DNA from: Guillardia theta CCMP2712
Taxonomy: Eukaryota > Cryptophyceae > Pyrenomonadales > Geminigeraceae
Reading direction: 5' to 3'
DNA length: 64,000 nucleotides
Assembly (NCBI RefSeq): GCF_000315625.1
Contig: NW_005434670.1
Location: 683,282 to 747,281 of the forward strand
Shown here: positions 44,024-53,886 of the stretch, piece by piece
Layout: every line of letters starts with the position of its first letter
How positions within the stretch are numbered: position 1 is the stretch's first letter
Translations under genes and position numbers: made by a program
Notes under the pieces: generated by a model
The model's database searches: none
The model's input: only the letters and a program-made list of their open reading frames with translations
Told to the model about the DNA's origin: nothing

Positions 44024-44839
44024 AGTCGGTAGGCCCTCACACACCTCGCCTGCTAGCTAGCTTGCCGGCATGTCGTCCGTTACTCTCATTACCAGCTGCC
44101 CGTTACAGCCTCTCCAATGACCCCACCATGACCTACCCACTTTCAGGTCAGCTTTCATCAGACTACCCTATCTTCTGACTTCAGAAAAGGCTATAGATCA
44201 CCCCTTGTCCTCACTACCCCCCATGCTCGTTCTCCGTGTTTCCTCTTCATGGGCGCTCTTCTCATGAGGGTGCTACGAAGTACGAGCGTTCCGTCTCAAC
44301 CGAGCATGCACGAGCATCAGAGGAGACGCTACGAAGAAGAGAGACGAAGAGAGATGTAGGATGAGAGAGGAGAGAGGAGAGCGGAGAGAAGAAAGACAGA
44401 GGAATAGGGGCCATGAAGGAACAAGAGCGAGGAAAACAAGGTGGAGAAGTGGTGAGCAAACCAACACACGTTTGATGAAACTCATTTAGATTTCCTATGA
44501 AGAGAGCAAAGACTTGCTGTGTCTGGCTGTGTCTGCCGTTTGAGACAGAGATTGATGCGAACCTTTGCATGCCAAAGAGCAAAGGTTCTCAAACAATGGA
44601 CGATCTCTAGGAGATCTATGCAGCATGAGTTTTGAGGACTGCAAAGACCGTTAAGGTAGCGGAGACTGAAGCTCATAGTTAGAGACGCAGATATGTGAGG
44701 CCAGAGAGCTTGTTCGTAAATCGCCCGCAACGATAATGTCTTTATTTTCCATGCCGACGATCATGGCACTGCCTGCATCCTATAGATCGTGTAACATTTC
44801 CTGCAGGTTTGATGGTTAGCGTCAACGGATTCTGAGACC
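42986..44839. repeat. Divergent intergenic region packed with microsatellites
   Basis: Contains (GGGA)n at about 43149-43245, (CTC)n at about 43435-43498, and (CTGCTC)n at 43959-44023 (about 11 copies). GA-rich tracts lie at 44330-44400. Frames across these encode repetitive peptides and are rejected. The last 100 bp hold the 5' flank of the WD40-Tudor gene. The G-rich strand of the (GGGA)n tract can form quadruplexes in principle. Confidence 0.7.
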
Positions 44840-47309
44840 ATGATTCTCATTGCCGGGACCACAGGGGTTTTGACCCTCTGGGATGAAGAGACTCGAGTTC
44901 AAGTGGGTGAGAGTTGGGCTGGGCATCGCGGGAACATCAACTGCTTCAAGTTTTCCCCAGACTGCCAGCAAGTTGCATCTGGTGGTGAGGACAAGTCGTT
45001 GAGGGTCTGGGATGTCAAAGAGGGAACTGAATTGGCTTCGCACAAGCCTGGCAAGGCAGCGCCCATCCATGCTCTCAGCTACAGCCCGTGCGGGAAGAAC
45101 ATTTTTGTTGCGAGAGACGACCGCACTGTCAGCGTTCACTGCTCGTCAACATGCAAGCAGCTAGGCATGCCATGGCTCGGGCACACTGGCCCCGTTTACA
45201 CTGTAGCATGCAGCCCGTTCGGTGACATCGTGGTGTCCGGAGGATCTGACTTCAGGTGAAGCAAGTTGAGGTTCTTCAGTTGGATGTCTTGCTTGACCTT
45301 GTCGATGTTGTTTTGGCAGCCTCAGGATCTGGGACGCTGAGAGTGGTAAGACTCGAGGAGCTTGGGAGGGCCACACGGGTGCCATTCGCATCGCTGAATT
45401 CAGCCCGAGTGGGAACATCATCGCGACGGGAGGTTATGACCGCATGATACGCTTGTGGGACGTTCGGTCAGCAAAACAGATAGAAAATATCTGGGCCCCG
45501 ATGAAAGGGCACACGGCAGCAGTGAGGACACTCGCGTTCAGCCCTTGCGGGACGAAGCTGTCGAGTGGAGGGGCTGATACGACAGTGCGTGTGTGGGAGC
45601 TGGGCTCAGGAAAGCAGATCGGAGGAGGTTCCTGGAGGGCGCATGCATACTCTGTGTACGGAGTCTGTTTTGACAAGACCGGCAAGTTTTTGGCGGTGCG
45701 GTGCGCATGGATTTCTATCTGAGCTGCACTCTGACCCGGTCTGATCTGTTTTCTCGTGAATGGCAGAGTGCCAGCTACGACAAGACTGTCAAGATTTGGG
45801 ATCTTTCTACTGCTCGACTTGTTGGTGATCCCATCGTTCCCGGCTTTCAGGTCTCCTGCGTCAGTTTTGTGCCGACGCAGGGAGAGAGCAATGCGATGGG
45901 CCAGAGGGGCCGAGCAGCTGGGGCCCAGGGCTCAATTTTTGAGTCGTCGGAGCTGATGACAGAGGGCAATGAGACGGTGGGTGATGCTTTGAACAAAACA
46001 CGTGAAGCTGATGCTGCTTGTAGAGTGATTCCGGTCCTTCCAACGTGAGGACCGCTGAAGACATCAGGCTGTCGCAGGCATACCTGCACTGGAGGATCCT
46101 TGCTGACTTCTTGATTGGCCCGCAGCAGGTTGACTTGTGAAGTGTGCCTGCGGCATGGCTGACTTGAATTCGTTCCCTGCTGCTCCCCTGTGTGCAACAG
46201 AAGACCAGGGGAGGAGGAGGGCGAAGCAGACGAGCAGCGGAAGCCTTGACTTTCCTAGATGGAGATGGCGGACCGGGCTACTGGGAAAGAGACCAGCGCG
46301 GAAATCGAGTGTGGGTATCGTACGGGAGAGGCAAAACCAACGACCAAGCCCAGGGAGGGGACGAGAACATGCAGGGTGACAATGGACAGGCACTAGACTC
46401 CGCGCCTCGCGATCAGGAAGTGCCTGCTGCTGGTTCTTCGCGGCAAGTGAGAGGCAACGAGAAGAGTTTTGAGGTCGGACAGAAGGTGATGTGCTCACAG
46501 CCGAAATCATGGTCGGAGATGACTGAGTGGTTCTCCTGCTCGCAGGTTCTTGCATTGTACAAGAATGGCGATTGGTATGAAGCTGAGGTACAGCAAATCT
46601 TTGATGGCAAGATCATCCTCAGGTTTCGACTCTCTTTGTTTCCGCCTGCACCAACTTACCCTGGTCGACTTGTTCTTCATCTTCCGTTGTCGCAGCTGGG
46701 ATGATGGAGATACTTCTGACACGGTCAAGAACCCTGAACATGTGCGTCCCCGTGAGGGAAAAGAGCGCACGAAGCAAACGCGGGCAAGAGCGGTCGAGGA
46801 GCAGGAGCAGGAGGCGGACATGGAAGCGACGCGCGTTACGAGGAGGAGGTCGAAACTCAAGGCTCACACGTCGACCAAGGAGGGTGGAGGAGAAGCATCG
46901 GACAAGCAGGTCGAGGCCGACATGTCTCCATTTGCGATAGGGATGAAGGTGGCCAGAGAGGAGGAGGATGTGATGGGGGTTTGTTGACAGTGCGGGCAGG
47001 TGATGGGGCTGTACAAGAACGGCGACTGGTACGAAGCAGAGATCAAGGGGAAAGTAGGAGAAAAGTTCGAGCTGATGTGCTGCTAGTGATCCTCCTCTGC
47101 TCCCGATGCTCACCAGACGTGCAGATGGGCGGACGGCGACAAGTCAGACACTCTCAAGCTGTCGAGAGAGATCCGAGTGCCCAACGAGGAAGATCTGAAG
47201 GAGATAGAGGAGAACAGACTGCGAGGGAAGAAGAGGGAGCGGAACCAGGCAGGGTTCAAGAGCCGGAAGGAAACAAGGAGCATGCAGAGGGGGGACAAGA
47301 AGAAGAAGC

Positions 47310-47372
<63 letters not shown>

Positions 47373-47389
47373 GGGACGAGGGCGAAGAG

Positions 47390-47437
<48 letters not shown>

Positions 47438-47899
47438 AAGGGGAGGAAGGAGAAAGAGAGGAAGGAGAAAGAGAGGAAGGAGAAAGAGAGGAAGGAGAAA
47501 GAGAGGAAGGAGAAAGAGAGGAAGGAGGAGAAGGAGAGGCAGGAGAAGGAGAGGCAGGAGGAGAAGGAGAAGGAGAAGGAGAGGAAGGAGAAGGAGGAGA
47601 GCGAAGAGCAGAGCAAGGGAAGGAAGAGCGAGGAGGAGGAAGAGGAGGAAGAGGAGCGTCAAGTGAGGGAGCCTGAGAAGGAGAGCCAAAAGGAGGAGGA
47701 CAACGACATTACAGGAGTTGCGGCCAAGAGAATGAAGCTTGCCAGAGAGAAGCCAAGGGCGGAGCGAGTTGTGAATTTACCCGAGGAGCAGGCAGCGAAG
47801 GAGAAGGGCAGCGAAGGAGAGAAGACGACAAGCTTGCCGCGAACTGCTCAGATCCCCAGGAAGAAGAGGAAAGCGCCCATCATCACCAAGCCCAAGTAG
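44840..47899 (+). CDS. WD40 protein with tandem Tudor-like domains and acidic/Lys-Glu tail
   Basis: The ATG at 44840 starts the first of about seven WD40 repeats: VLTLWDEE, VASGGEDKSLRVWDVKEG, VVSGGSDFSLRIWDAESG, ATGGYDRMIRLWDVRSAK, SSGGADTTVRVWELGSGK and ASYDKTVKIWDLSTARL. A linker leads to two near-identical Tudor-like modules: FEVGQKVLALYKNGDWYEAE with SWDDGDTSDTVKNPEHV (46470-46750), and FAIGMKVMGLYKNGDWYEAE with IWADGDKSDTLKLSREIRV (46930-47180). Each has the GDWYEA and DGD signature of Tudor folds that read methylated Lys or Arg. The tail has 20 or more Asp-Glu units and several RKEKE repeats (47310-47540), then a basic end KKRKAPIITKPK. About ten exons join in phase. I infer a nuclear, chromatin- or snRNP-related reader. 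The gene end is 69 bp from that of ispG. Confidence 0.78.
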
Positions 47900-47968
47900 T
47901 GGAAGAGTAGAAGAGGAGGGGACAGCAGCCCGCGGGTTCTCTTCTTTATAATCTGACATACGACAAGT

Positions 47969-50900
47969 TTAAGCTGTGACCGCTTCCTCCTCGTTCTTGC
48001 TTGGCTCGACCCATCGGCCGTTCTCCTTGATGAGCTCGATGAGCTCGTCGCAGGCCTTCTCGGAGGGGATGGCCTTCCTCACCAGCTCCTTCCCCACATA
48101 CAAGTCGATCTTCCCCGGGGCTCCGCCCACGTAGCCGAAGTCAGCGTCCGCCATCTCTCCAGGCCCGTTGACGATGCAGCCCATGACGGCGATGGTGACG
48201 CCTGGCAGGTGCCCGGTGGCCTTGGAGATCTGGTCCGTCACAGTCTGGAGGTCGAAGAGGGTGCGGCCGCAGGAGGGGCAAGAGACGTACTCGGTCTTGG
48301 TGTTGCGCATGCGGCAGCCCTGCAGGAGGCCGAAGGAGCTCAGGCGGAGGAAGTCGAGGGGGAGTGGGGCCTGCATGAGCACGCCATCTCCGTTGCCATC
48401 GACGAGGGAGCAGCCGACCTCGGAGCCAGTGAGGAGGACGACGTAGTCGCGGGACTTGTCGGCACCGAAGACGATGTGGTGGATGACGGGAGTGTCGATG
48501 CTGTTCTCCTTGAGGAAGTTGAAGACTCTCCTCGACGCGTGGACCCTGCTCACCTCGTCCGGCACTCGCAGCAGCAGCATCACCGCCTCCGAGCTCTTGA
48601 GCTTCGCCAGCTCCTCGTCCGACTCGTCGCCCCTCACTGTGAGCGCGTAGCGGATCGCTCCGTCAGGAAGCTTCGCGCCCTTGCTGGGCATCTGCTTGAG
48701 GTCGTAGACGGCGATGGCGTTGGGGATAGGCCTTGCCTGAAGCTCCTGGGCCGGGCACAGCACGCCAACTCCCACCTCCTGCAGGCGGCGAAGAGCCGTG
48801 CGCTCCTTGCTGGCGTCCATGGCGGGGCTCTGCTGGAGAAGGATGGAGTCGCTGGTGGCGAGGTCCTTGAAGGGCATGCCGACGGCAGTCTTGCAGCCCA
48901 AGTTGTAGTAGAGCTTGTCCGGGCTCGCGAGATCCTCCAGCGAGACAGCAGAGATAACGCTCCCGTCCCTTCACAAGTTTCAAGAGGGAGAGGAGAGGGA
49001 GAGAGAGCAAGGAGGCGGGGAAGAGGAGAGAGCAGCGAGAAGGAGGAGGAGCAAGGGGAGGGTAGGCTGTTTTACCTGTGGAGGACGTTGCGGATGTCGA
49101 TGGGGTCACTTTCGTGCTGGAGGGGGAGCTGACCCTGACGCTGCGAGAATGACATGAAGTTCCTGTTATGAGAATGAGAGGATGTGATTGGAACGAAACG
49201 CGAGGAGGACACGGGGGAGAGGAGGAGAAGGAGGTGAAGAGAAGGCGGAGGGGAAGAAAAGGAGGAGTTGGTGGCGGTAGACCTTGTCGTCTCCTTCCAG
49301 GTGGGGACAGGGGTCCAGATCTTGTCCTTCTGGTTCATGGCGATGTCTCGCAGCTTCGTGCAGGGCTCAAGCTCGAACCTGTAAAACTTCTCAGCTGCTG
49401 AAGCAGGAGGAGCGAAAGCAGGTGTAGGAAAGAGAAAATGAGGCGAGGAAGGAAGAAGGGGAGGTTGAGTGAGCAAGCGGGAGCTACCATGGATCCTCGG
49501 TCAGAGAGACACGGATCGTGTCGCCAAGTCCATCCTGCAGCAGAGACCCGATGCCGATGGCGGACTGGCTGCAAATTGAGCGGCTCCTCTCGAGCTATTG
49601 CTCTTCCTCCTCACCTTCATCCTGCCGTCCTCGCCCTCTCCCGCTTCCGTCACACCCAAGTGCATGGGGTAGTCCCACCCCTGCCAGTCTCCTCACACGC
49701 AGCCACCAGGAGCCAACCAGACTCACGAGGTCGTACATCTCAGCTGCTAGGAGGCGGTAGGCTTGAACCATAACCTTGGGGTTCGAAGCCTGTCGGGGTG
49801 ATCAGCTGATACTCCTCCTCCCCTTCACTTCTCCACTTCCTCTCCTCCCTCGCTCATCGAGTCTATCCTGCTGCTAGACGTCTTTGGTCACCTTCATAGA
49901 GAAGAGGAAGTTGTGATAGTCGTGCTTCCTGCAGATGCGCGCAAACTCGAATGCAGACTCAACCTGAAGCAGGGACGTGAGCCATCCAAACGCCTTCCCT
50001 CCTCCTCCTCTCCTCCTCTGCCTCCTCCTCCTCTTGTTTTTCCTCGTGTCTCACCATCCCAGCGGGAGTGTCGCCATAGTAGCTCAGGGTACGAGCAGAG
50101 AGGGATCCATGGTTTGTTCCGATTCTCATTGCGCGCCTGTTCCAACCACAGCATTACATTACCTTCTCCTCCTCCTCCTCCTCTTCCTCATCGTACCCGA
50201 GCTCCTTGCACTTGAGCACGAGGGGAGTGAAGACTTCCTCGATGTAATCCAGCTCAGCCTGTTCTCGCATCAGCATCGCAGCAGCAGGAAACAGAAACGA
50301 GGGGGGGAAAGGTGAAAATCCGTGATCAAGACGGAGAGGAAACAGAAAGGCAAGGGAGAAGCCGGGGAGAGGTGGGAGCTAGAGTAGACCTTGTAGTCCT
50401 CAGGGTTTTCGTAAGTGATCTCCTCAAAGCTCTGAGAGGGAAGGAAAGATGTTAAACTCTACAACAGTTGGTCCTACCGCCGCCATCTCCTCTTCGTCCT
50501 TCACCTCCCTCTTCCTCTGTCACCCCCTCCTCTACGTACCTTCCTGCCATCCGCAAAGTTTCCTGGATTGATGCGAATCTTGTCAAACGCATCTGCAACC
50601 TTGAGGAAGAAGTAAGCTCAAGGAACAAAGACAACTGCAAAGACAGCACGCCCTCTATCTTCTCACCTGCAGCGCAATCTTGGGAGCAAAGTGAATGTCC
50701 GCCACCAAAGGGGTTGTGTATCCTGCAAACAGCACGTCGGTGAGCCTTACAAGTCTCCAAGTTGCTTTCGTGCACCTTTCTTCAACAATCCCTCCTTGAT
50801 CTTGCTGCATGCATCTGGTGAAACAGGCCCTCAGTCCTGCCCTCCTCCCCCTCCCCCTCCTCCGTGTCTTCGTCTGCTCGTCCAAGTCTCCCTTAGCCAC

Positions 50901-51834
50901 CTCATGAGTTGTGCGTACCGGCTTCACGTTGCCCTTGCACGGTCAAGCGGACAAGTTGGGCTCCTGCAAACCCATTGAGAAGACAATGAAAAGAAAATCT
51001 CGTGGAACGAAGAGCGTCAGGAGGAGGATGAGAATCAGCAGCAAGAGAACGACCATGATTAGGGGGAGGAATGAGAATCAGGATGGGTAGAAGGAGGAGG
51101 AGGAGGAGAAGGAGAAAGGGTAGGAGGAAGAGAAAGAAGAGGATGAAGATCAGGAGGAGGAGGATCAGAGCAGAGAAGGCGGTCACCTGCGTCAGCGCAT
51201 CGCATGACCTGGTCGATACTTCCCTGGGGTCAAGGTCAGAGAGCCCGCAGCTCTTCTCTTCCCGCACCCACCTGAATGTCAGTCGTCATCGCCGTCGTCA
51301 TCGTCTGCAGGGCGATCGGATGTTCACTGCCGATGGGGACCTATAGAGCCCAACGGCACCAGTCACGCATGCTCAAGACGAAGGCGAGGCGCGTACGTCT
51401 CCGCACTGGACGGTTCTTGTCTTGCGCCTGGTGGTCTTGTACACAGAGTCGCAGTAGCTCAGCAGCTCCTTCGTCTTCTGCATCCTCTGCGGGCGGCAAA
51501 CGTTTCAGCGACTGTAGCCACCAAGGCAGCTCTCTCCACCTCCTCCATGGCATTGGAAGACATGGTCAGGGAGCATTTCTTCTGAGCCCTGCTGCCTCCC
51601 ACCGAGAATCTGCAGCAAGCATGAATACATCTGCGAAGCCTTGCTGCCAACCAGCATGTTGCACTACTGACCTATTCGTGCAGGGATTCAACGACGGGGA
51701 GAATCCGAATGCCATGGCGGGCTGCATGGTGTCAGGGCGATCAAGAGAGCAGGGGATGCAACGACATTGCAATTGAGCACCTGCAAGTAAGCTGCAGCAA
51801 TGACAAGCAAGCAAACTGTCGATGTGGATGACAT
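47969..51834 (-). CDS. ispG: 4-hydroxy-3-methylbut-2-enyl diphosphate synthase (IspG/GcpE), plastid-targeted
   Basis: This iron-sulfur enzyme makes HMBPP in the plastid MEP pathway of isoprenoid synthesis. The start at 51834 gives a signal peptide ([18 protein letters not shown]), spliced to a transit segment with the cryptophyte-type [10 protein letters not shown]. The mature part begins [20 protein letters not shown], then [119 protein letters not shown]. The large insert typical of plant and algal enzymes ([20 protein letters not shown] onward) is present. Cluster cysteines are in [12 protein letters not shown] and [20 protein letters not shown]. At least ten introns, one perhaps only 35 nt. 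A 307-codon open frame on the other strand is a shadow. Confidence 0.93.
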
Positions 51835-53260
51835 CGGGAGCCTGGCAAGCAGATCATCAAAACCGGCACATCCTGTTTGCGCTCTATGAGGATATTATGC
51901 GAGCGTAACGAGAAAGTGTGATGACTGGACGGCATGGGCAGGGTGGGCGTGCAACAAGGACAGCATGTTGCATCAGAGCGGCGCCATCTCCCCCCTCCCC
52001 TCCCGCCATCTTCCGCCTCTTACCTCCTGCCGCGTCTTGTGGAGGCCATGAGGAGGCCGAGACGCGTCAGTGGGAAAGACGGGCCAACCCCTACATCTGT
52101 AGAAAACCGCTTACAGAATCCGTTACGCCGGCCCGGGTACTTGAAATGATACCCGGCCGTCAAGTTAAGTTACGCTGCAAGCCTGAGTGGACTGAGTGAG
52201 TCACTCAGTACCGGGCCGGGTGTGACCGTCTGAGTCACCGGCACTCGGCGGACACGGTGACTCGGAGAGTCACGCGGCGCGGCCTGGTGGGGGCCGCGGC
52301 AAGCCGCTCGGAGTCGAAGGGCCCCTCAGTCACCGTGTAAAGTAACTTCGGGGCCTGAACTTCAGTTGCCGGCGCCCGGCGGTTGCCGCACTGCACTCAG
52401 CCTGGCTGGCGCGGCGGCCCGTGGGACGGCCCGCCCGGGCCAGCCGCGCGGGCCGGCACCGAAGCCCGCCCCTCAGACCCGGCGCCAGTGGCAGCCCGGC
52501 GCGCGAGAAACTTAGTTGGTGACTCCGGCGGCGCGGCTACCGGGTCCCTCACTGAGTCCTGCTAAGCTGCCGACCCGCCCGGTGCCGCGGTGCCAGGACT
52601 CAGGGCCCCGTCTCCCAAACTTAACTTCAAGTCAGTACTAGAAGTACTGTGACTCTCATGGCATGATCATAGTACTCGGATATTCACTTACTTCGCGCAC
52701 TGGCAGGCCGTGACAATGATTCCCCGGCCGCCCGGCGCGCGGCCGCCATGCCCCGGCGGCGGACAGTCCGACCGGCGGATCAGCAGTGTACCGTGACCGG
52801 CGCGAGTGACGTACGGTCCGAGTCACACCGAGCGGAGTCACACAACACGGTATGCCACTCCGGCGGCGTCAGTAACTGACCATGATGGCTAGTACGGCCA
52901 TCCTACGAGGGTATTCCCTCGGTCGATTCAGTGGACCAGATAAGAACAGGTTCCTCCCAAGCACACAGGGGAGCATGGAACGACTTCGGTGTGTTTCTAC
53001 GAGAGCACTGCTGGGTGCAATCCGCCGCTGAGTGCGGAAAGGCGATAGGAGCACAGTGTTGTTACATCGCATGTGTTCTGACTCAAATGTTCATTAATGC
53101 ACATTCACAGAATATCAAGGATCATCAGCTATTGAGGCCATCTGAACAGTGGTATCCAATGATATTTGCAGACAATTAATAAATGTGTTTTCGGTTCCGG
53201 TCATTTATCAATAATTACAAAAGGTTTTCGAGAAAAAATTAACATCAGAAAAGAATCGGT
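51835..53260. other. Intergenic region dominated by a GC-rich repeat block
   Basis: The first 270 bp are the ispG 5' flank and the last 390 bp the 3' flank of the phycoerythrin gene; the middle is the GC-rich block listed separately. No supported open frame. Confidence 0.45.
52120..52870. repeat. GC-rich block with recurring GAGTCAC words
   Basis: About 750 bp, very GC-rich, with many CCGGC/GCCGG words and GAGTCAC or GTGACTC words (for example near 52195, 52230, 52257, 52270, 52822). AAGTTAAGTTA at 52155 and AACTTAACTT at 52616 point in opposite directions and echo the edge of the element at 54859. Composition differs sharply from flanking DNA. It is most likely a diverged or nested copy of that repeat family. 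Confidence 0.55.
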
Positions 53261-53886
53261 TTACTTCTTGGATGATGCAGAGACCTGGGTGGGGCCCTTG
53301 GACATGAGGCCAAGAGTCTCAGCCTTGATCTGCTCAGCGAAGCCAGTGTCGGGCTCGAGCTACACAAGCAAATCAGCGCACGTCCTCAGGACAGAACCAA
53401 GCATCCCACCTTTCTCAAGACGACCTTGACAGCCATCTCGTCGTTGTTGTCACCAGCAGGGGATCCCTCGTACTCTCCAGCACCACGTGGGCATCCGCGA
53501 GCATCAAAAATGGTGATGATGGGGGTGTAGCTATCGGCGGGCATCTTGGCGGCAGCGGAGGCCTGCTGAACGCCTCCGAGGAAGGGAGCGACGGCACCGG
53601 CCAAGGCAGCGCCCTGCACAACCTGTCTCCTATCCATGGACATGGACATGGTAGTTCCAGTGCGGAGGGCAGGCTGAAGAGAAAGTGAGATTGGCTCAAT
53701 GGCTTCCAGCCAACATGTGCACTGCACAGCAACATAGCAGCATGCATGATGCAATGAAGATGTCTGAAGATTCGAAATACACAATGGCATGGTCTGCTAC
53801 AACATATCCACTATGATCACCTGGAACGCCGGAGCAAAGGCAGCGGCGGAGGCAACCATGGCAAGAGGAAGAGCAGCGCGGAGCAT
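53261..53886 (-). CDS. Phycoerythrin alpha subunit (cryptophyte, nuclear-encoded)
   Basis: This light-harvesting subunit binds one bilin and assembles with plastid-encoded beta chains in the thylakoid lumen. Three exons (53886-53821, 53673-53410, 53359-53261) join in phase to 142 residues. Residues 1-17 (MLRAALPLAMVASAAAF) are the ER signal; APAFQPALRTGT is transit-like; MDRRQVVQGAALAGAVAPFL is a twin-arginine lumen signal with RR, cut near QQASA. The mature chain has TPIITIFDARGC, the conserved bilin-attachment Cys at its end, then EYEGSPAGDNNDEMAVKVVL, and closes GPTQVSASSKK. All fit cryptophyte PE545-type alpha chains. These are usually a multigene family, so other copies should exist elsewhere. 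It is an independent short gene flanked by repeats, not part of an operon. The second exon start was fixed by TTCAG/CCTGCC. Confidence 0.93.

Noticed and set aside
44262-44730. Minus-strand frames upstream of the WD40-Tudor gene
   Set aside because: No recognisable domain and partly over GA-rich low-complexity DNA; more likely promoter or 5' flank.
47110-47689. Minus-strand Ser/Phe- and Leu-rich frames
   Set aside because: They are complements of the Asp-Glu and Lys-Glu repeats of the WD40-Tudor gene.
48209-49132. 307-codon plus-strand open frame opposite ispG
   Set aside because: The minus strand encodes the well-conserved IspG C-terminus over the same bases. The plus frame is a composition shadow.
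49760-49800. TTCGAAGCC word resembling a tRNA T-arm
   Set aside because: No matching acceptor stem or anticodon arm could be folded around it, and it lies in ispG.
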